Shown: positions 11,901 to 22,979, numbered from the stretch's first letter. The stretch is 64,000 nt of DNA from Thamnaconus septentrionalis (GCA_009823395.1 CM020516.1:4277001-4341000), one strand, 5' to 3'. Program-made: numbers and translations. The notes: a model not told the origin generated them from the letters alone.

Positions 11901-14900
11901 ATGGATGGATGGATGATGATGATTGATTGGTGGATGGATGGATGATGAGGATTGATGGATGGATGGATGGATAATGATGATGGTGATTGATGGATGGATG
12001 ATGATTGATGGATGGATGGATGATGATTGATGGATGGATGGATGGATGATGATGATTGATGGATGGATGGATGGATGGATGGATGAATGGATGGATGATG
12101 ATGATGATGATGATGATTGATGGATGGATGGATGGATGGATGATGATGATGATGATGATGATGGATGGATGGATGGATGGATGATGATGATGATTGATGG
12201 ATGGATGGATGGATGATGATGATGATGATTGATGGATGGATGGATGGATGGATGGATGATGGATGATGATGGTGATTGACAGATGGATGATGATGGTGAT
12301 TGATGGATGGGTGGATGGTGATGGTGATTGATAAATGGATGAATGATGATGATGACGATTGTTTGGTGGATGATAACGATGACGAATGACGATGACCATC
12401 ATCTCCCCCTAGTGGATGTGCGTGCCCTTCGCCATGATGAGCCCGGCGGTGACCGACATCACCGAGACGGCGTACAACTTCACCCTGCAGCCTCCGTGGG
12501 TGGGCAGCGTGGACGCAGAGCGAGCCTGGCGCTGGATCGATAACTTCCTGATTCTGGTGAGGCCGCTCTGCCGTGGAAAGACGTCCTCTGGGCGGCTGCT
12601 TTATCAAGTGGCGGCTTATAAAAAAAGTTTCAAGTTTGCACTGGAGGGGAGCCAAGTAGGAGCTTTGACTCCATATGAAGATATTGTTCGGTGATCCGTC
12701 TTGTGCAAGCCGCCTGTGTTACGTAAAACATTATCCCCAGGTTTGCATAATGTGGATTCCTTTGCTTGAAGTCGACCCTAAAAAAGAAAAAAAGGGACTT
12801 TCTCACTTAACTTAACTAAGACTGTGAGATTAAATCCTCTGAGCTCTTGCAGGAGAGGAAGTTCTGGGAAGCTGTGCTGCCGTGACTTCCCTCCACGCTG
12901 TATTTACATGACAGAATTCATGAAAAGATCTGTGTTTGCCTGTAAACAGGGACTCCCACAAACATTCCCACAAACATCCCTCCCTTTGTCCTGGTTGTAA
13001 AAAATGTTTTTCAGCTGCACGGGATAAAATAGCTCTGAAGCATTTTTTCATTTAAAAACTCAAAAACATTCAGATTTGCCAAAATTAGGCAAAAATAAAG
13101 AGAGAGAGATGTGCTTTTTCTGCTTACGTCTCTGTCACCAAAGGTGGAAAACTACAAGAACTTCAGCATAAACCTCCAATTAGCCACGTCTTGGTCATGA
13201 TGGCTGCCAAGATTAATATTATTTTTATTTATCAGTATTATCCATAAATCTTTAAATCAAGATGCGCTAAAAAGTGCATTATTTAGCTCTTTGTTTACAG
13301 CCTCCTGCTAAAAGCAATTCCTTGTCTGGTGGTCTTGGAGAGCGATGGCTGAAGGCTCATCCTCGTGCAGGATGATGTCATCAGTCCCTCCTCATGATGT
13401 CATAGCACCGGGCAGCAGCAGCAGCAGCAGCAGCACTTCCGAGGAAGGCAGCGGAGCCGATCACTCGGTCGACTGTGAGCCTGGAGCAGCTCCGTGTCCC
13501 CCCAGAGGACCAGTTGAATCGAGAGCCATTCTGTCTTTTACGACACGTCAGGTCGATTCTCTGGGAGCACAGACAGCTCGGTTCCAGCACTCATCCCCTC
13601 CTAGGAGCCCAGAGTCAAAGAAGGATCTGTGGCCAGTGAGAGGAGCTCAAGGACACACATCCTCTTCCTCCTCCTCCTCTTCCTCCTTCTCCGCCTCCTC
13701 CTCCTTTTCCACCTCCTCCTCCTCTTCTTCCTCTTTCTTCCTTGCATCTCTCCATCCTCCTCTTTCTCTTTCTCATACTCCCCTACTCCTCTTCCTCCGC
13801 CGACTCCTCGTCTCCCACCTCTCTCTTCTCCTCCTCTTTTGGATAAATCCCATAACTATTCTTTGGAAACCCAGCCAATCAAAAGATGACCATGGCCCTT
13901 CCACCAGTTCTGTGGAAGCAACGGCCACTTTGATGTGCTCTGAACGCAGTGTTGCATCACTCTGATGTCCTTTTATTAAATATCAGAACCCTGGCCAATG
14001 TGTATCAGCGAATAAAGAGCAAAATTAATTTCTTTACTTTTTTACGACTTTGCTGATTATAAGTTATATTTTAGTTATATTTTCTAATAATTGTTTAATT
14101 TGTGCAATTTCATTTTATAAAACCTTAACCTGATGAATGGAAAGTTAATTAATTATCTCTAGTTGTGATACCAGAAACTTCACCTCCGGAAATTGAGCAG
14201 TTTGATGTCTGTTCACTGGAGTAAAACAACTCACACACATAATTCTCTGACTTTTGGCTGAGTCATGTGACAGTGATTGTGATTGAGCCGTGGAAAGAGA
14301 AGTGCTCTTGACAAGAGCCAAGCTGACTCCGAGGGGGCTCCGCCCCCTGACGTTGAGAAGGAAGTGAAAGTCTGGACCTCACCCAAACACCAACTGTGCC
14401 ATGGTTCCTCCTCCTCCTCCTCCTGCAGGGTCTGGGGAACCTCGGTCTGCAGAACTTCCACCAGCGGACGCTGTCGGCCGCCTCCTCCGCCACCGCCAAA
14501 ATCACCTGCTTCGCTGCCGCCTTCATCGTGCCCACGCTGGGCATCCCGCCCATCCTGATCGGCGCCGTGGCCGCCTCGACAGGTACGGAGCTGGAGATGA
14601 ACAACTCTCCTGTTAATCATCTTCAACCATCTCTGATTCCTCCAGCAGAATTTGTTGAAATTCAAATCAATTTCTCTGTGTGTGTCTTGACGTTCCTCAG
14701 ACTGGAACCTCACCTCCTACGGGTCGCCGTCCCCCTTCGAACGAGGGCAGACGGGTCTCATCCTGCCCATCGTCCTGCAGCACCTCACGCCCACCTACAT
14801 CTCCATCGTGGGCATCGGGGCGGTGGCAGCCGCCGTCATGTCCTCCACCGACTCGGCCCTGCTGTCCGCCGCCTCCATCTTCACCTCCAACATCTACAAG

Positions 14901-15825
14901 AACATCCTGAGGACTCAGGTGAGGCCGTAGTCTGCAGAAATACACATACAAAATACAAAATAATTATTAACTGAGACCAAGACATTATCAAGACCAGAGA
15001 GTATCGAGATCGAGAACAGACCTTTGGAGTTTAAGACCAAGACCAGGCCAAGACTTTATATATCAAAGAACTCACAACACAGAAAAAAAAAAATACAACA
15101 ATTAGAATAATAAAATCAGTGATGATCTCCAGAAGAAACACTAAATACAACAATTAGAATAATAAAATCAGTGACGTAGAAATGTCAGCTATTTTCTTGT
15201 TGGCTACCAAGGAAAGATTTCTGTCTCCTCCACTGCCAGAGACCTTCTCTCCTCCCTCTCTCCACCCCCAGGCGTCAGAGCGGGAGATCCAGTGGGTGAT
15301 CCGGGTGTCGGTGGTGGTGGTGGGCTTGGCGGGGACGTCCCTCACCTTCCTGGACAACAGCGTGCTGATGATCTGGATGCTCCGCTCCGACCTCACCTAC
15401 ACCCTCATGCTGCCGCAGCTGGTCTGCGTGCTCTTCTTCGACGTGTCCAACGGCTACGGCGCCGTGCTGGGCTGCTTCTCGGGCATGCTGCTGCGGGTGC
15501 TGAGCGGCGAGCCGCAGCTGGGCCTGCCGCCTGTGGTCAAGTTCCCGGAGGGGTGGTGGTGGACGGCGTGTACGTGCAGCGCTCGCCCATCAGGACCATC
15601 TGCATGCTGTTTGCGCTGGCCGCCACGCTCTTCTTCTCCTACGTGGCGGCGCTGCTCTTCAACAGGGGCCTGATACCTGAGCGATGGGACGTTTTCGAGG
15701 TGAAGTCTCGGGACTGTGGGAAGACACCGGGGGGCGCCGCGCCAGACACTAAGGACAGGGGTGGACTGGAGGAGCAGAGCGAGAACAACGAGTCACGCGA
15801 GCCCATGTTAGAATCATCGTGCTAA
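5904..15825 (+). CDS. slc5a7: SLC5A7-like sodium-coupled choline transporter paralog, 8 exons, one frame break
   Basis: Coding exons: 5904-6087, 7647-7760, 9244-9399, 10301-10449, 12413-12556, 14429-14582, 14701-14918, 15272-15825. Joined, they align over the whole length with human SLC5A7, a plasma-membrane Na+/Cl- coupled choline transporter of cholinergic neurons. Examples are [29 protein letters not shown] and [14 protein letters not shown]. Multiple hydrophobic membrane segments are evident. The length is about 557 aa if one missing base in exon 8 is allowed for (human 580). The upstream in-frame ATG at 5646 would add an 86-residue repeat-derived leader, so 5904 is preferred. All junction phases fit. 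Exon 1 appears to use a GC donor. W62, W141, D242, D349 and E451 (human numbering) are retained, but Y91 is Ala and W254 is Leu, so this is a divergent paralog and its substrate is uncertain. In exon 8 the frame changes between about 15542 and 15560. Confidence 0.9.
8365..8430. repeat. Two adjacent perfect inverted repeats (tandem hairpins) in intron 2
   Basis: 8365-8376 is the exact reverse complement of 8385-8396, with an 8-nt loop. Directly abutting it, 8397-8410 is the exact reverse complement of 8417-8430, with a 6-nt loop. The preceding sequence (about 7900-8360) contains a stretch around GGGAAGAAACTGTTTTT that resembles a common fish dispersed repeat, so the pair may be part of an old element. 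That assignment is from memory and weak; the symmetry itself is directly visible. Confidence 0.75.
9031..9080. repeat. TCTG-rich microsatellite
   Basis: Imperfect (CTGT)n tract interrupted by GTGTGT units, in intron 2 of the SLC5A7-like gene. It is followed by a TCC-rich pyrimidine tract (about 9173-9232) that leads into the exon 3 acceptor. Confidence 0.85.
11636..12398. repeat. Long TGAT/TGGA tetranucleotide and GAT trinucleotide array in intron 4
   Basis: About 0.75 kb of interleaved TGAT, GGAT and GAT units with only scattered substitutions. It occupies the 3' part of intron 4 and ends roughly 15 nt before the exon 5 acceptor at 12411-12412. Long open frames on the minus strand here (His-Pro-Ser-Ile and similar) are simple products of the repeat. 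Confidence 0.97.
13659..13800. repeat. CCT/CTT-rich polypyrimidine tract
   Basis: Imperfect (TCC)n/(TTC)n pyrimidine-rich run in intron 5 of the SLC5A7-like gene. It generates a false Ser/Leu-rich reading frame. Confidence 0.85.
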
Positions 15826-18800
15826 AGATTTGGAACGACACGTCTCGCCGTCTGCGTGGACTGAAGTAGGGACACGCCCACGTTTCGTGTAACAACACAG
15901 CATATCATGACATTTGTACACTTTTTATATTCGATATGAACAGGAGGGAAGTGCTGTTATCTCAACAGGTTTCTTTTCCCCTCTCTAGCAGTGGTCCCTT
16001 TAAGTGCTGATGGAATATGGCTGACACAACATGCTCCACCCACCCACCCTGACCACAAATGCAACTTTCTGGAGGTTGACCATAATTCCAAAGTGCTGCT
16101 ATTGATTATTTTTGTTTCCGTGGAGACGGAGAGAAAGTCGGAGCGTTAACGCCCATTTTTTCCTCCGCAGCTTTTACTTGTGAGACACAGTGACGCTACA
16201 AACGCACAACATACGGTTGTTAACATTTTTCTCTATTGAAAACAACAACAACAACAACAACACGTAACAACACATAACAAGCTATGCAGTTGTGGAACTA
16301 TTCCGTTTTGGTATTCTGTGGCGCCGGCGTGCTCAGAGCCGCTCGACTTTGTTGGACCTAAAATAAACCACTTAAAATAGAACAAACAGCTCAGGTCGGA
16401 CTTGGAACTCGGAATACGCTACTGGTGAGGGTACAAAAGCACTTTATTTGTCTTCTGCAGCGACGACAGCGTGTCCGTCCCCCAGCAAGGGAAGTGGGGG
16501 TGATTGTTGAGGTGTCGCAGAATCTGATGCAAGATGGAATTTTCCCTCTTTTTTCCCCCTCTGGGAACCTGAAGCAGGTAGACGGATCTGAAAATTCCTC
16601 CCACCGTGCCAAGCTGCTGAATAAATCCCCCCTCATCCTGTCTTCAGAGGAGCGCCGTGAACAAATATTCATGAAAACACACCTGATACAGAGACTGAAA
16701 CTGGGCTAAAAAAACACACGTGAGGAGGGAAGCTTCTCTCAGGACGGACTGATGTGCACCTGTATGAATGTAACCGTGGAGAGAGTGCGAAGCTGTGAAG
16801 ACGGAAGCCGGGCGGCTGGACTGAGTGCGATCATGTGATCATCTGAATGGAAATAATAACAATAAAACCTCCTCTTTGACCGTCTGCATCACTCTTTTAT
16901 TGCCTGTGAAATGCAGCTTCCTTGCCCGCGGTCTCTCTGCTCTTCTGCATTTGTTGCGAGCAATGTCACTGTGCCCCTGTTTCTAATCTATTTTAATCAC
17001 CGAGCTGCTGACAGATGGTCTTCACGTGTCTCGCTGGCCTGCTCAGCCTCTTGTTCCTCTCCTGCGTCATTCGTCACTTTGGAGAAGGACACAAAGGGGA
17101 CGCAAACAACGTCCTTCTTACGTCCGGGACGTCAGTCTGAACAGAAGTCCTCTTAAATCCTCACGATTTAGAGAAAGAGTTGAAAAACTCATAGAACTTG
17201 ATGCTCTGGTTTGCCAAATATTATTTCATTCATTGAAAAGGCGCAATCTTACTGTCATTTAAGCAAGGTAAGAAATTATTATTTAAAGAATTTATTCTTC
17301 AAATTGGAGATTTGTATTTTTTCTTGACAATTGCAGCCTGAACTAGCTGCCTCTTGTTCTTGTGGGATGAAAAAAACTGAAGATTTATTCCCACCACCAT
17401 CCAGTCAGACTTATCTGCTGTTGTCACTCCTCCACTCTTCTGGCAAAAAAAAAAGTCACGTTGCAATGCATTTTGGGATACACTGGGCCACTAATCATCC
17501 ACCAGGTGCAGTCGTTGTGTCCTGATTTAGAATCAAAAGGAGTCTTTGAACTGGGAGGAAAAAAGCCTGCAAGGTGACAGTTACAGCTGCAGTCACTTCC
17601 TGCTTCTGTCACAACCCAAAGGAAGCTGACTGGCAGTGGAGAATTTATAAAAAATATAAAAAATATGTATATATATACACAGAAAAACGTTTGCAAGGCT
17701 GATTTCAGAGGTGAAATCTCTGCAGTCCTGCTGCGTCACAAGGATGAAAATAAATAACTTTAAACGACATAAAAAACAGAATTTTCCTTTGAACAACTTT
17801 GGCAGAATTAAAAGGGCTTGACGGACTGAACAGACCAAACACACCCTGTAAAAAAAACACTGAAGTCACCTTATTTCTACTCTTTTCAAATCTCTGTCCA
17901 CGCAGCCACTTAATGACATAACAATAGAAAAGTTTGGCTGAGCGCCAGGAGCTTAAGATAAATTCTAAAAATAACTCCCCGCTCCGCTGAGACAGTTTAA
18001 CACAAGCCCGTGTGGCACGTTGACAAATGCCACAACTGCCCCGCTGAGATCCTCGTCCAAGTAGAGCGCTATCACCCTGCGGTCCGAGGCAACGCCCCGC
18101 CCCCAGGACGCAGAGATGAAAGTCACGGTGTCCTTGTCACCGCGGCAGCTGCATCCTGTGTCTTCTGCTTTGATTTGTGCTGAGAATCGGAATCAGGGTT
18201 CCTCAATAAAACCTCAAAACCGTTCAGTTTTACTGCCAATTCCTTTCCTGAGTGAAGGAGAAAAAGAGGAAATGTTTTTTTGTTTTTTTCAGTCAGAGAA
18301 TTCCAACTGAATATCCTGCATTCATATTCCGCAAAATGTACTCATAAGTGTCTCCATCCTGTCAGGGAACTTGATAGAAATGAGAAAAATCCATCCTTCT
18401 TTGGAACCTTTTAGAAAGCATGTGCAAGGTGCCTTTGTGATGTCACAAAGGTCACTCATACCTCTATCAGGTTAGTGACCTTACCCTCAGCCAGCTGCAG
18501 CCGTGTTTTTCGTCCCCTTCAAAACACGCAAACGGACCAACAAAGTCAAGTGAGCTGTGAAACAAAGGGCCAAGCATCTCATATCTAAGACATCTAGACA
18601 AGGACTTGGAACATTTCTCCAAGCAAAGCTCCTCCACAGGAATCCGAGATGGAAAATCAAAGCAGGCAGAATAGGCGACCTCTCACATCCCCACATCCAG
18701 CCGTGGAAATCAAACCAGAGATGCAACGTTCTGATTTCTGACGGCACACAGAACCTCCCTTGTACATGTGTAAAGGCAAGAGCATGCGGCGGCAGAGAGC

Positions 18801-19536
18801 CGGCCTTGTGCGACCCGGCGCAGGTGATGTCAGCAGATGTCATTACGGTGCGTTAACGTGGTCATCAAAGGAGGACAGATTAAAGTATCACAGGACGCTG
18901 TGACCAGCTGCAACAATGTGGCCTCTGCTCTCGATGGAAACACACGAGCTTCAGTTAGCGTGAGGACAAGGCCACTCGGGCAGCTGAAAGGGGAAGGAAG
19001 GGCGGGCGGTGGGGGCGGAGAAATTCTGCGGTGTGGTCATAAAACGGAATTTAATTGTGCTGAGTGGAATTTCTTTGAATTGCCCTATAGTGTCTTTTGG
19101 TTTTTCCCCCCCCCTCTGTAGCCAAACTCTTTGTGTTCACTGTCATGGCAGGAAGGACGCGTCTCAACGAAGAGCCAATATCACAGCGTGTAGTGACCCC
19201 TGCTGGACACCAGTCACCCTGCAGAACATCACTTGTTTCAACGGAATTCAGAGAAAAGCAGGGCAGTTTCCAGCTTTCAGGACATTTATTTGCTTTAAAT
19301 ATGTTAAAGTCACATTTAAATGCATCTCATAAATTAACAAACTGAAGGTGATTGACAAGTGTGTAATAATACAGCATCCATCACTGTTTCAGGGTTGTTG
19401 TTTTTTTGGTGAATGATGGAGGATACTTCTGATTTTGATGTATCCAAGTTGTTTGGTGTACCAACAAAAATAAAACATCACACATCCAACGCAGGTGTTT
19501 AAGTCTCTGTGGGAACACAGCGGGCGGCTCCCAGTG
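15826..19536. other. 3' UTR of the SLC5A7-like gene and gene-free interval to cox20
   Basis: The first kilobase is probably 3' UTR, since a canonical AATAAA lies at 16861. The rest shows no recognisable coding exon on either strand. It contains a short CAA tandem (about 16240-16262) and AT-rich patches. Open frames are short and of random composition. Confidence 0.5.
16861..16866 (+). terminator. Poly(A) signal candidate for the SLC5A7-like gene
   Basis: A canonical AATAAA about 1.0 kb after the stop codon at 15823-15825, followed by a T-rich stretch. An earlier AATAAA near 16362 is an alternative. Confidence 0.45.
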
Positions 19537-20370
19537 TCATGAGGGCCCCGGCGGCTTTTCTGCTTGAGATTTGTTTGCCGGGTCTAGAACGGTTCCTTCG
19601 TAGACCACCTTGTTCTTGATCCCGTCCTGGATCATCCTCTGCTGCATGCGAAGCCTCACATTGTTCCCCCTGCAGTAGAACCTGCAGGAGAGACGGAGGC
19701 AGTGATATACAGACTGAGAAATGAGGAAGAGAAGTCAGCGTGCGAGGATAAGTTGAGACTTACCAGGACCCCAGCGTGGTCAGCATGAAGCCTGCGAAGC
19801 CAACATCGAAAGACCTCCTCACCCGGCCTGAGGACGACAGGACAGACACAGACTGTGACCTACTGACCCTTGGACCCGACAACTAAAATCAATGCCGAAA
19901 GGCTGCATGCACAATCGGGGGTTCACGTCGTAAATGAAACTGACTTGTGGCCAGGAAGTGCAGCAGTCCGGCAGCCAGTGACCCTCCGGCCCCGTGCAGG
20001 ATGGCGTCTCTGGCGCAAGGAGTGTTCTGGACGTCCAGGATCCCCAGCAGCCTGAAACCCTGACGGAGAGACAGGAAGTACTTGTTAACCTTCACCTTGG
20101 CCGTCGTCCTGTTAGCAGCAGTGGCTAAGTGTGATGGTAAAAACATAATAATACTAAAAACGACGACTTTTAGCTTCCACGGACAAAGCTGATGAGTTTG
20201 CAGATGAACCGATAAACGCCGAGAATGAATTGTGAGACTGATCTTAACACTCTTTGGACGGCATCATGGTACCCCATGGTTAGCTACGGCGCCTTCTAAG
20301 TCAACTCAAAATAAAACTGCAACCCTTCAAATCTCACCTTGGCTTTGGTGTCCTCTCCGTCTTCAGTCAT
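19537..20370 (-). CDS. cox20: Cytochrome c oxidase assembly factor COX20, 4 exons
   Basis: Coding exons in transcript order: 20370-20338, 20059-19945, 19827-19764, 19681-19537. All have GT-AG junctions with matching phases, and the product is 118 aa, the same length as human COX20 (FAM36A). COX20 is an inner mitochondrial membrane protein with two membrane segments that chaperones newly made COX2 during complex IV assembly. Visible matches to the human protein include LLGILDVQNTPCARDAILHG (human LLGFLDVENTPCARHSILYG), the TSRVRRSFDVG loop after the first hydrophobic segment, TLGSWFYCR, and a basic C-terminal helix ending YEGTVLDP. The start codon follows a CpG-rich interval containing an NRF-1-type palindrome, as expected for a nuclear mitochondrial gene. 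It is transcribed divergently from lhb. Confidence 0.95.
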
Positions 20371-20470
20371 GTTCTAAACTCTAACGGTCTCTTCTGTCAA
20401 GGTGTCCACTTGATTTATTTCAAAACAAACCCATCATGTAACTCTCTCCCGCTGTAACCCCTAGGCTAAA

Positions 20471-20482
20471 GCGCATGCGCGC
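20471..20482. promoter_or_regulatory. NRF-1-type palindromic site upstream of cox20
   Basis: GCGCATGCGCGC lies about 100 bp upstream of the cox20 ATG. It matches the NRF-1 consensus (YGCGCAYGCGCR core), a frequent element in promoters of nuclear genes for respiratory-chain proteins. Binding is inferred from sequence only. Confidence 0.6.
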
Positions 20483-20689
20483 AAGTTCCGTCCCCGATTA
20501 ACCTCCGGCTTGAGAAGAGGAAGGAATGTTTGTTCCGATGTGCAATGTGCTATTAAAGGGTCGCCCGGTAAGTGATTGCGTAGCTTGAACACGTAAAAGT
20601 TCAGTTGTTGGTCATCTTCATGTAAACTACTAAAACAAACTCTTTATTCTTTATTTCTTTTTAATTAATATAATTTTCCTCCGTTTGCA

Positions 20690-20765
20690 CCATATTCATT
20701 GCTGTAATTATGCAAATTTCCCCAATATGGGATTAATAAAGGAATTATATTCTATTCTATATAAC
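20690..20765 (+). mobile_element. Probable 3' tail of a LINE-type retroelement
   Basis: The stretch runs TTTCCCCAATATGGGATTAA, then a TAAAG motif, then ATTCTATTCTAT tandem units. This is the usual form of truncated LINE (L2/RTE-like) 3' ends in fish genomes. A similar ATTCTATTCTATT tail occurs near 31806-31830. Recognition is by memory of the motif, and the family is not resolved. Confidence 0.4.
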
Positions 20766-21121
20766 AAACTAACTCACAAACAGCAGGAACATTACAATGA
20801 AATTAGCCATTTATTTAGAAAGTTGATTATCAACACTTTGCTTATGTTTAGACAACCACTCTATTAAGGATTTAACTATAAATGCTTGTTTTTTCATACC
20901 TTTATTTTGTTTGGAATCCTTGGACACAATTACTGAGTCACTTTATCCTGTTCAAAAAAAAAAAAATAAATAAATAAATAAATAAATAAATGAAAACTGA
21001 AACCGTGAGAGCGTGATCACCAGTCCATGGTGGGAAATCCATATAATCCATCCGTGATTAGTTGATGGGGAGACAACCTGCGACCGTCATACCTGTTCCT
21101 GGATACAAAGCTTCTCTCTAC

Positions 21122-21130
21122 TATATAAAG
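21122..21130 (+). promoter_or_regulatory. TATA box of lhb
   Basis: TATATAAAG stands about 55 bp before a good splice donor (GTAAGT at 21178). It therefore defines a short untranslated first exon of roughly 25-30 nt ending at 21177. The arrangement of TATA box, tiny untranslated exon 1 and start codon at the beginning of exon 2 is typical of fish gonadotropin beta genes. Confidence 0.75.
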
Positions 21131-21289
21131 ACCGAGCAGGAAGCAGGACCAGGAACACCTCCTGCTGTGTCCCAAAGGTAAGTCGGGCTCTTCACAAACT
21201 CAAATGCAGTTTATTAAAGTTAGGTGAGTGTTTTGCATTCTTTTGGACCAGAGCTGGAAACCTCTCACAAACCTTCTCTGACCTGCAGG

Positions 21290-22474
21290 ATGATGGCTGT
21301 GCAGCTCAGCAGCGTGTCGCTCCCCTGGATGCTCAGCTTGTTTCCAGGAGCCCTGATGTTCATCTGGCCTCTGGCCCCTGCAGGTGAAACGAGTCAAGTG
21401 AGCGATTCTATCTCCTCTTGTCTTGTATTTTCATCCAAAACACGGCTAAACTCCCACCTGCAGAGGCCTTCCAGCTGCCGCCGTGCCAGCTCATCAACCA
21501 GACGGTGTCTCTGGAGAAGGAGGGCTGCCCCAGGTGTCACTCGGTGGAGACAACAATCTGTAGCGGCCACTGCATCACCAAGGTACCGCCGCACCTCGAG
21601 CACACTCGGTTCCCTCACAAAAGTGTTTATTCAAAGTGACTGACACAAGTCTATTGGGTTGCACTGAGTTTGTCATGTATTTTTCCCCCTGTGTCACCTT
21701 TAAAAGGGGGAGAAGCAATTATCAGTTGCCTCAGCATTATAGAGAAGATAAATACCTGATGTTGTGTCTGTGTACATTTTTTTTCAGTGCCACATTTCTA
21801 TTTTCAGTCTAATTCTGATCAAATGTTAGCTTTTAGCTCTAAAAATTGAGTTTTCTTTCACAAAAGGTCGGGTTTTACAAGATTACACTGTGGTTTAAGT
21901 GCTCCAGATCATTTACTCATTCAGATCTTGATTTTTTTTAGAGACTTTAGAAGAAATAAAACACAACTCAGTAAATCTGCAGAAAACTGCATCTTTCGCT
22001 CTCTGTTTGTCGGCTATTGCCAAAACTGACACTTTGATGGATCATCTACATGTCTTGGCGTGGTGTCATTGTCATTTGTGACTTCACAGAGCAAAGAAAA
22101 TGATTAAAAGCATGAGCTTTCACCTGACTGACAGGGCAGAAGCACAGCTTTTTTCAGTTGTTTTTCACGTGAGCTTGAAAACAATAAAGGCTCGTCTTGT
22201 CTTATCTTATCTTGCAACCTTCCCCTGCTTCCCTCCCCAGGACCCCGTCCTCAAGATCCCCTTCAGCAATGTGTATCAGCACGTGTGCACGTACCGCGCT
22301 GTGCACTACAAGACCTTCGAGCTGCCCGACTGCCCCCCTGGCGTCGACCCCGTGGTTACCTATCCGGTGGCCCTGAGCTGCCACTGCGGCCGCTGCACCA
22401 TGGACACGTCGGACTGCACCTTCGAGAGCCTCCATCCCAACTTCTGCATGAACGACATCCCCTTCTACTACTAG
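21290..22474 (+). CDS. lhb: Luteinizing hormone beta subunit
   Basis: Coding exons: 21290-21383, 21464-21582, 22241-22474, with an untranslated exon ending at 21177. The product is 148 aa. A hydrophobic signal peptide is followed by a mature chain starting near [20 protein letters not shown]. The mature part has the twelve cysteines of the glycoprotein-hormone cystine knot, one N-glycosylation site (NQT), the CSGHC motif (CAGYC in mammals), the PDCPPGVDP loop and the C-terminal NDIPFYY typical of teleost LH beta. It pairs with the common alpha subunit in pituitary gonadotrophs and drives gonadal steroidogenesis and final gamete maturation. Two adjacent ATGs exist (21290, 21293); the first is taken. 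AATAAA at 22528 gives a short 3' UTR. The neighbour slc22a7 converges on it. Confidence 0.97.
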
Positions 22475-22527
22475 CCACCACGCCGAGGGGCCGGCAAACA
22501 CCCCAGGGAGGTCGCTTGACTGTTTTA

Positions 22528-22533
22528 AATAAA
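22528..22533 (+). terminator. lhb poly(A) signal
   Basis: AATAAA 54 nt after the lhb stop codon, followed by a T/G-rich stretch (GTTTTGTCTTGTTTTATT). Confidence 0.8.
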
Positions 22534-22574
22534 TATTAAAAAACATCTTTGGCAGAGTTGGAGTTTTGTCTTGT

Positions 22575-22580
22575 TTTATT
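22575..22580 (-). terminator. Poly(A) signal candidate for slc22a7
   Basis: TTTATT on the plus strand is AATAAA on the minus strand, about 400 nt past the slc22a7 stop. It lies only about 45 bp from the lhb signal, so the two 3' ends would nearly meet or overlap. Confidence 0.5.
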
Positions 22581-22979
22581 CTCGTGTTTTCCCCTCACAT
22601 AAAAATAACATTTCCCAACATGAAAGAATTGCACATATTTTGTACTGTGAATACAAACTCTGCTTTTTTTAAATTCAGAAGTGACTCATTAAAAATAGGT
22701 TTATCATTAATAAAAAAAAGGAAGGGATAACACTGAGTGGAGTTTAAACTACTGTTGATAGTGTCCAGAAAACCCTACAGCGTCTTTAGTTCTGTGCTCT
22801 TCTTCTAACGTTGTCCAGCTCAAGCTGACCAGTGCAGCTCCGATCCGGCAGCTCCCACATCCACCTGCATCCACTGCTACAGTTGGGACAAATTCTATTT
22901 GGGCAGGTCCCTATAACTGCATGAGACAGTTGCGGCAAAAACCTGGCAGATCCTCGTGATATTTGTCCAGCGGCTCCCC

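Larger units (their letters stand above)
20371..21121. other. Divergent intergenic interval between cox20 and lhb
   Basis: About 750 bp separate the cox20 start codon from the lhb TATA box. It contains the NRF-1-like site (20471-20482), a probable LINE 3' tail (about 20690-20765) and an A-rich (AAAT)n tract at about 20953-20991. No coding exon is visible. Confidence 0.6.

Noticed and set aside
11626..12655. Long minus-strand open frames rich in His, Pro, Ser and Ile (258 and 299 codons)
   Set aside because: They are translations of the TGAT/TGGA microsatellite and run antisense over an exon of the SLC5A7-like gene; no non-repetitive protein content.
13345..13965. Serine-rich plus-strand open frame of 206 codons
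   Set aside because: It lies in an intron, and its core is a TCC/TTC pyrimidine tract; no homology recognised.
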